From Candidatus Nanohalarchaeota archaeon (GTDB taxonomy: Archaea; EX4484-52; B79-G9), in contig JAFCBW010000035.1 in the NCBI GenBank assembly GCA_017610525.1, forward strand, positions 1 through 9,409: 9,409 bases of DNA, written 5' to 3'. The notes beneath the pieces are model-generated. The model was not told where the DNA came from, ran no database searches, and saw only the letters and a list, made by a program, of their open reading frames with translations. Position 1 is the first letter of the stretch, and each line of letters opens with the position of its first letter. The position numbers and the translations under genes were made by a program. Positions 5,270-9,409 of the stretch are shown piece after piece.

Positions 5270-8200
5270 TCTGTATGGGAAGAGGAAAAGCAGGAAGATT
5301 TCTAAAGTCCTTGTGCTCGGGTCAGGCGCCATTAAGATTGGTGAGGCGGGGGAGTTTGATTTTTCAGGATCCCAGGCGCTTAAGGCGCTTAAGGAAGAGG
5401 GGATTAAAAGCGTGCTTGTGAACCCGAATATTGCAACGATACAGACTGATCCTAAGATGGCGGATAGGGTTTATCTTTTGCCTGTCACTCCTGAATATGT
5501 TGAGAGGATTATCAAGAAAGAAAAGCCGGACGGGATTTTGCTTAATGTCGGGGGGCAGACGGCTCTTAATTGCGGGGTCGAGCTGTATAATAGCGGTGTG
5601 CTTTCAAAGTATGGTGTCAAGGTTCTTGGGACGCAGGTTGATGCGATTGAGGCTGCTGAGAATAGGGACCTGTTCAGGATTGCTATGAATAAGGCAGGCA
5701 TAAAGATATGCAAGAGTAGGGCTGTGACCAGTAAAGATGATGCGCTAAAGGCTGCAAAGGAGATTGGGTACCCGTGCATGGTGAGGGCCGCGTTTACGCT
5801 TGGAGGCGAGGGAAGCGGGATTGCTAAGGATGAGGAGGAGCTTGTGTTCATTGCTGAGAGAGGGGTTGCGCAGAGTGCAATTGGGCAGGTTCTGATTGAG
5901 GAGTATGTCGGCGGATGGAAGGAGATTGAGTATGAGGTTATGAGGGATGTTGATGATAATTGCATTACAGTATGCAATATGGAGAATTTTGATCCTATCG
6001 GAATCCATACAGGTGAGTCTATTGTGGTTGCACCGTCGCAGACCATGGATAATGAGGAGTATCATATGCTTCGCAGGCTTGCGATAAAGATCATAAGGGC
6101 GCTTGGAATTGTTGGTGAGTGTAATGTCCAGTATGCGCTGGATCCGGATTCGAGGGAGTATAGGGTCATTGAGGTCAATCCACGGCTTTCGAGGTCGTCT
6201 GCGCTCGCGTCTAAGGCGACGGGGTACCCTATGGCGTTTATTGCAACTAAGTTGTGTCTTGGAAAGACGCTTCCAAGAATTGTCAATAAGGTCACTCTTG
6301 CTACTACGGCGTGTTTTGAGCCTGCGCTTGATTATATTGTTGTGAAGATTCCGAGGTGGGACCTTAAGAAGTTTAAGAATGCGGATTCCCGTATCGGGAC
6401 GCAGATGAAGTCTGTGGGGGAAGTGATGGCTATCGGCAGGAAGTTTGAGGAGGCGCTGCAGAAGGCTGTGAGAATGACTGATACCGGGAGATACGGGCTT
6501 TGCGGGTGCGGGGAGACTAATCCAGATGTTGTCAGGGAGCGGCTGCGTGTGGCGACTGATGAGAGGCTGTATTCTGTTGTTGATGCGTTTAAGTGCGGTA
6601 TGAGTGTTGATGAGATTTTTGATATTACCAGGATTGACAGGTGGTTTTTGGGTAAGCTTGCAAATATTGTGGAGTGCGAGAAGATGATCGGACGGGGGCT
6701 TAATGCGAATGTTATGAGATATGCAAAGCAGCTTGGATTTTCTGATGCGCATATTGCAGATATTGTGTCAGGAAAAGAGCAGGATATCAGGAATACACGG
6801 AAGAAGTGGGATATTGTACCGTGTGTGAAGCAGATTGATACTCTTGCTGCGGAGTGGCCTGCAAAGACGAATTACCTGTATCTTACGTACAATGGATGGG
6901 AGAATGATATTGAGTTTGGAGGCGGAGATGTTGTGATCCTTGGGTCCGGAACGTATCGCATAGGGTCTTCTGTTGAGTTTGACTGGTGTTCTGTGCACGG
7001 GGCGTGGGCTGTTGCCAAGAGGGGACGGAAGACCATCATGATCAATTATAATCCAGAGACAGTCTCTACGGATTATGATGTTGTGGATAAGCTTTATTTT
7101 GAGGATGTCTGTTTTGAGACAGTTATGGATATTTATGAGATGGAGAATCCGATGGGAGTTATTGTGTCGTTCGGGGGGCAAATCCCGAATAATATTGCGC
7201 TTCGGTTGTATAAAGAGGGTGTGAGGGTTCTTGGGACTAACCCAATGAATATTGACAGGGCTGAGGACAGGGCTAAGTTTAGTGCGCTGCTTGATAAAAT
7301 TGGTATTGAGCAACCTTACTGGAATAAGTTTGAGAGTGTGGAGGCTGCTATTAAGTTTGCTGAGCGGATTGGCTATCCGGTCATTATAAGGCCGTCGTAT
7401 GTGCTTTCAGGGGCGGCTATGAATATTGTGTATGATGAGGCGGATCTCTGTAAATACCTTAGTATTGCTACAGATGTTTCGAGGGATCATCCGGTGGTCA
7501 TCTCGCATTTCATGGATAATGCGCGCGAGGTGGAGGTTGACGGGGTGTGCGATGGGAGTAATGTGCTGATCGGAGCGGTCATGGAGCATATTGAGAATGC
7601 AGGGGTGCATTCAGGGGATGCGACGATGGTCATACCGCCGCAGACGCTTAGTGATGCGGTGAAGAAAAAGATTGAGAAAGCGAGCCATAAGATTGCTGTG
7701 GGACTGAATATTCACGGGCCTTTTAATATTCAGTTTATTGTGAAAAACGAGAAGATATTTGTTATTGAGTGCAATCTTCGTGTTTCGAGAAGTGTGCCGT
7801 TTGTGAGTAAGACTGTAGGCATTAATCTTATTGATGTTGCGACGGGTGTGATTCTTGGTCAGAAGCTGGTCTGTACAGCGAGTCCAAGGATTAAGCATAT
7901 TGGCATAAAGTTTCCGCAGTTCTCGTTTTCGAGGCTTTACGGGGCAGACCCGGTTGTCGGGATTGAGATGAGTTCGACTGGCGAGGTTGCGTGTCTTGGA
8001 AGGGATTTTTCTGATACGCTTATCAATGCCATGATCTCTGCACGAATCAGGGTTCCGGTGAGTGGGTCGAGGGTTCTTTTGTGCCTGTGCAATGATGCGA
8101 GGGATAAGTTCCTGGATTCTGTGAAGGTACTTGAGAATATGGGTGTGAAGTTGTTCGCGACTTTCGGAACTGCGCAGTTTCTGCTTGATAAGGGGATTCA

Positions 8201-8477
8201 TGTGATCCCGGTCCATAAGGTGAATGAGATGAAGGAGCCGAACATCCAGACGCTTCTTGGGCGGCGTGAGATTGATTTTGTGATTAATATCCCACACAGG
8301 AGGGCGTCGAGGAAGGAGATTACTGACGGGTATATTATCCGAAGGACTGCGCTTAATTTCGGGATTCCGCTTATGACTAATCTTCAGCTTGCACGGGCGA
8401 TGATCGGGGCTCTGAAGAAGATAGGCGGGAACGGGAGTAAGGAGGTTGTGAGCCTTTCGGAGTTTCATGGGAAGTGA
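5262..8477 (+). CDS. carB: Carbamoyl-phosphate synthase large subunit
   Basis: Makes carbamoyl phosphate from bicarbonate, ammonia and two ATP. The product is 1071 aa, full length. Residues about 13-400 are the carboxyphosphate half: SGAIKIGEAGEFD (21-33), GGQTALNCG (97-105), ATP-grasp with MVRAAFTLGGEGSG (173-186) and VIEVNPRLSRSSA (302-314). About 400-550 is the oligomerisation domain. About 555-930 is the carbamate-kinase half: GSGTYRIGSSVEFDW (561-575), RPSYVLSGAAM (710-720), VHSGDATMV (782-790) and VIECNLRVSRS (834-844). About 935-1071 is a complete MGS-like allosteric domain. Several stretches (YRIGSSVEFDW, VKIPRWDL, PQFSFSRLYGAD) match the animal CAD pattern rather than E. coli CarB. 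ATG 5262 lies in ATGACTAA, so it begins 8 nt before the end of carA; the longer frame from 5181 lies inside carA and is rejected. No aspartate or ornithine carbamoyltransferase adjoins. Codons end in G/T. Confidence 0.97.
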   Translation: MTNLYGKRKSRKISKVLVLGSGAIKIGEAGEFDFSGSQALKALKEEGIKSVLVNPNIATIQTDPKMADRVYLLPVTPEYVERIIKKEKPDGILLNVGGQTALNCGVELYNSGVLSKYGVKVLGTQVDAIEAAENRDLFRIAMNKAGIKICKSRAVTSKDDALKAAKEIGYPCMVRAAFTLGGEGSGIAKDEEELVFIAERGVAQSAIGQVLIEEYVGGWKEIEYEVMRDVDDNCITVCNMENFDPIGIHTGESIVVAPSQTMDNEEYHMLRRLAIKIIRALGIVGECNVQYALDPDSREYRVIEVNPRLSRSSALASKATGYPMAFIATKLCLGKTLPRIVNKVTLATTACFEPALDYIVVKIPRWDLKKFKNADSRIGTQMKSVGEVMAIGRKFEEALQKAVRMTDTGRYGLCGCGETNPDVVRERLRVATDERLYSVVDAFKCGMSVDEIFDITRIDRWFLGKLANIVECEKMIGRGLNANVMRYAKQLGFSDAHIADIVSGKEQDIRNTRKKWDIVPCVKQIDTLAAEWPAKTNYLYLTYNGWENDIEFGGGDVVILGSGTYRIGSSVEFDWCSVHGAWAVAKRGRKTIMINYNPETVSTDYDVVDKLYFEDVCFETVMDIYEMENPMGVIVSFGGQIPNNIALRLYKEGVRVLGTNPMNIDRAEDRAKFSALLDKIGIEQPYWNKFESVEAAIKFAERIGYPVIIRPSYVLSGAAMNIVYDEADLCKYLSIATDVSRDHPVVISHFMDNAREVEVDGVCDGSNVLIGAVMEHIENAGVHSGDATMVIPPQTLSDAVKKKIEKASHKIAVGLNIHGPFNIQFIVKNEKIFVIECNLRVSRSVPFVSKTVGINLIDVATGVILGQKLVCTASPRIKHIGIKFPQFSFSRLYGADPVVGIEMSSTGEVACLGRDFSDTLINAMISARIRVPVSGSRVLLCLCNDARDKFLDSVKVLENMGVKLFATFGTAQFLLDKGIHVIPVHKVNEMKEPNIQTLLGRREIDFVINIPHRRASRKEITDGYIIRRTALNFGIPLMTNLQLARAMIGALKKIGGNGSKEVVSLSEFHGK

Positions 8478-8538
8478 GGATGTGTTTCTTCTATTTGGAT
8501 GTTATGTATTGCAGGCTGTCTAGTGGATTTAGAGAATC

Positions 8539-8546
8539 TTTAAATA
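8539..8546 (+). promoter_or_regulatory. TATA box for the vWA gene
   Basis: TTTAAATA, preceded by AGAGAATC as a plausible TFB-recognition element. It predicts a transcript start near 8569 and a leader of about 52 nt. A second candidate, TATATAT at 8559-8565, predicts a start near 8589 and a leader of about 32 nt. Either would make the gene independent of carAB. Confidence 0.5.
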
Positions 8547-8620
8547 CTTGATGCGCCGTATATATCTTGGGTTGTAAGTTCAGAGTACTGTGTGTGCTTT
8601 AATTGGTGTGGTATGATATT

Positions 8621-9409
8621 ATGTGTCGTGTTTTTGGAGTGGGTCATTTTTGTGTGAGCATAGTATTTATGCTGTTTTTTGTTTTTCTTGCTAGTGCTGT
8701 TTTTGCTGAATGTGAGGATAAGCTGGATATTGTACTTGTGCTTGATGTGAGTGGCAGTATGGCAGGGAATTGCGTGGCGGGGGCGAAAAAGCTTGACTGC
8801 CTGAAAGACGGCACAAAGACAATTATTGATTCTGTTGATATGGATAACAATAGGGTTGCTCTTTTCAAATTTGCGAGTCATCCTGAGAAGATTGCGAATT
8901 TTACGCCTGTGTTTGGCAACAGAGTGCTTTTGAAAAGCCATGTTGATTCACTCTATTGGGGAGGGTCTACTGCGCTTGGAGACGGGCTTAAGGAGGGGAT
9001 AGAATATCTGAATTCCAGCGTGGGAAACGGCAGAAAAGGAATTGTTATACTGTTTACTGATGGGATGGTTAATTCGGGATCTCTTAGTACACCGAGCAGT
9101 GTTGAGAATTATGTGCATGATAACTGGCATGACGGGCCGTTTGAAATATATACGATGGCTGTCGGGACTAATGTGAATAAAAATATGCTTGAGAAAGTTG
9201 CTGCGGATACGCATGGGAGATTTTATCATGCTACGGGTATGTGCGATGGCAATTGCATTGCCAATATGTTCCTTGATGCTATTGAGCATGCGAAGAGTGG
9301 ATTTAGAGTGTCTTATATTTTTACGAGTTGTGATGAGATGCTTAATAAGACTATCAGGTTTGATGCTTGCGCTACGAATATTTCTGATTACTTGCCAGGG
9401 GCAAGAAAT
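8621..9409 (+). CDS. Secreted vWA-domain protein, C-terminally cut by window
   Basis: The reading frame is open from ATG 8621 to the edge (263 codons), so the C-terminus is unknown. Residues 1-29 form a Sec signal peptide: hydrophobic core about 11-24, then ASAVFA with likely cleavage after A29. The mature protein starts a von Willebrand A domain, about 35-225, with a complete metal-ion-dependent adhesion site: DVSGS (D42, S44, S46), T117 in GGSTALGDG and D147 in FTDG. It therefore probably binds a divalent metal and a protein or matrix ligand outside the cell. Seven cysteines lie in the visible mature part (31, 51, 60, 208, 212, 237, 250) and four N-X-S/T sequons (N93, N131, N242, N253), fitting a disulfide-bonded, possibly glycosylated surface protein. 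GGTGTGGT about 8 nt upstream is a weak ribosome site. TTG 8603 and GTG 8606 are in frame but give a worse signal peptide. Membrane anchoring would lie beyond the window. Confidence 0.87.
   Translation, partial: MCRVFGVGHFCVSIVFMLFFVFLASAVFAECEDKLDIVLVLDVSGSMAGNCVAGAKKLDCLKDGTKTIIDSVDMDNNRVALFKFASHPEKIANFTPVFGNRVLLKSHVDSLYWGGSTALGDGLKEGIEYLNSSVGNGRKGIVILFTDGMVNSGSLSTPSSVENYVHDNWHDGPFEIYTMAVGTNVNKNMLEKVAADTHGRFYHATGMCDGNCIANMFLDAIEHAKSGFRVSYIFTSCDEMLNKTIRFDACATNISDYLPGARN

Noticed and set aside
5745..6752. Open frame of 335 codons on the minus strand inside carB
   Set aside because: Antisense to conserved carB sequence. It is rich in His, Arg, Asn, Ile and Leu, as expected from reading G/T-rich codons backwards, and shows no recognisable fold.
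7611..8468. Open frame of 285 codons on the minus strand at the 3' end of carB
   Set aside because: It mirrors the carB carbamate and MGS-like domains and has the same shadow composition.
8540..8941. Minus-strand frames at the start of the vWA gene
   Set aside because: The plus frame there encodes a signal peptide and a complete metal-site motif. The minus frames are shadows and one would cross the plus-strand TATA box.
1..9409. Mobile elements, CRISPR arrays, tRNA or rRNA genes
   Set aside because: No terminal inverted repeats, transposase motifs, regularly spaced repeats, cloverleaf patterns or rRNA-like stretches were seen by eye in any intergenic region.

Overview
This window looks archaeal. 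The promoters are TATA boxes of archaeal type (TTTATATA, TTTAAATA, TATAAATA) placed about 25 nt before the expected transcript starts. Shine-Dalgarno motifs such as GAGGTG and GGGAGAGG precede several starts. The genes are an archaeal/bacterial-style SMC, a HIT protein, carA-carB and a secreted von Willebrand A (vWA) protein. The lineage cannot be fixed from the sequence. A small-genome (DPANN-like) archaeon is a guess, based on the short-armed SMC and the gene mix.

Layout, left to right. (1) Positions 1-160, minus strand: the first 53 codons of a winged-helix DNA-binding protein that runs off the left edge, with a perfect 14-bp palindrome and TATA candidates upstream. (2) 287-2812, minus: a complete SMC ATPase of only 841 aa, with head and hinge intact but arms about half the usual length. 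(3) 2946-3620, plus: a HIT-domain protein with a long acidic N-terminal extension; the middle (nucleophilic) histidine of its triad is serine. It diverges from smc across a compact 133-bp region with back-to-back TATA boxes. (4) 3632-3913, minus: a 93-aa protein with four predicted membrane helices, unrecognised. (5) 4169-5269 and 5262-8477, plus: carA and carB, overlapping by 8 nt, encoding a full glutamine-dependent carbamoyl-phosphate synthetase that resembles the eukaryotic CAD type. (6) 8621-9409, plus: a secreted vWA-domain protein cut by the right edge.

How the genes work together. CarA and CarB form one enzyme, in which ammonia released from glutamine is used by CarB to make carbamoyl phosphate for pyrimidine and arginine synthesis. 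SMC acts in chromosome organisation; its kleisin partner is not next to it here. The HIT, membrane and vWA genes each appear to have their own promoters and no clear functional link to their neighbours.

A window-wide property is strand asymmetry. The plus strand is rich in G and T throughout, so plus-strand genes end codons in G/T and minus-strand genes end them in C/A. The plus strand is therefore probably the leading strand. The strongest leads are the short-armed SMC, the serine-substituted HIT triad, the CAD-like carAB and a probable leaderless carA transcript. I see no mobile element, CRISPR array, tRNA or rRNA, and no clearly new multi-gene system.
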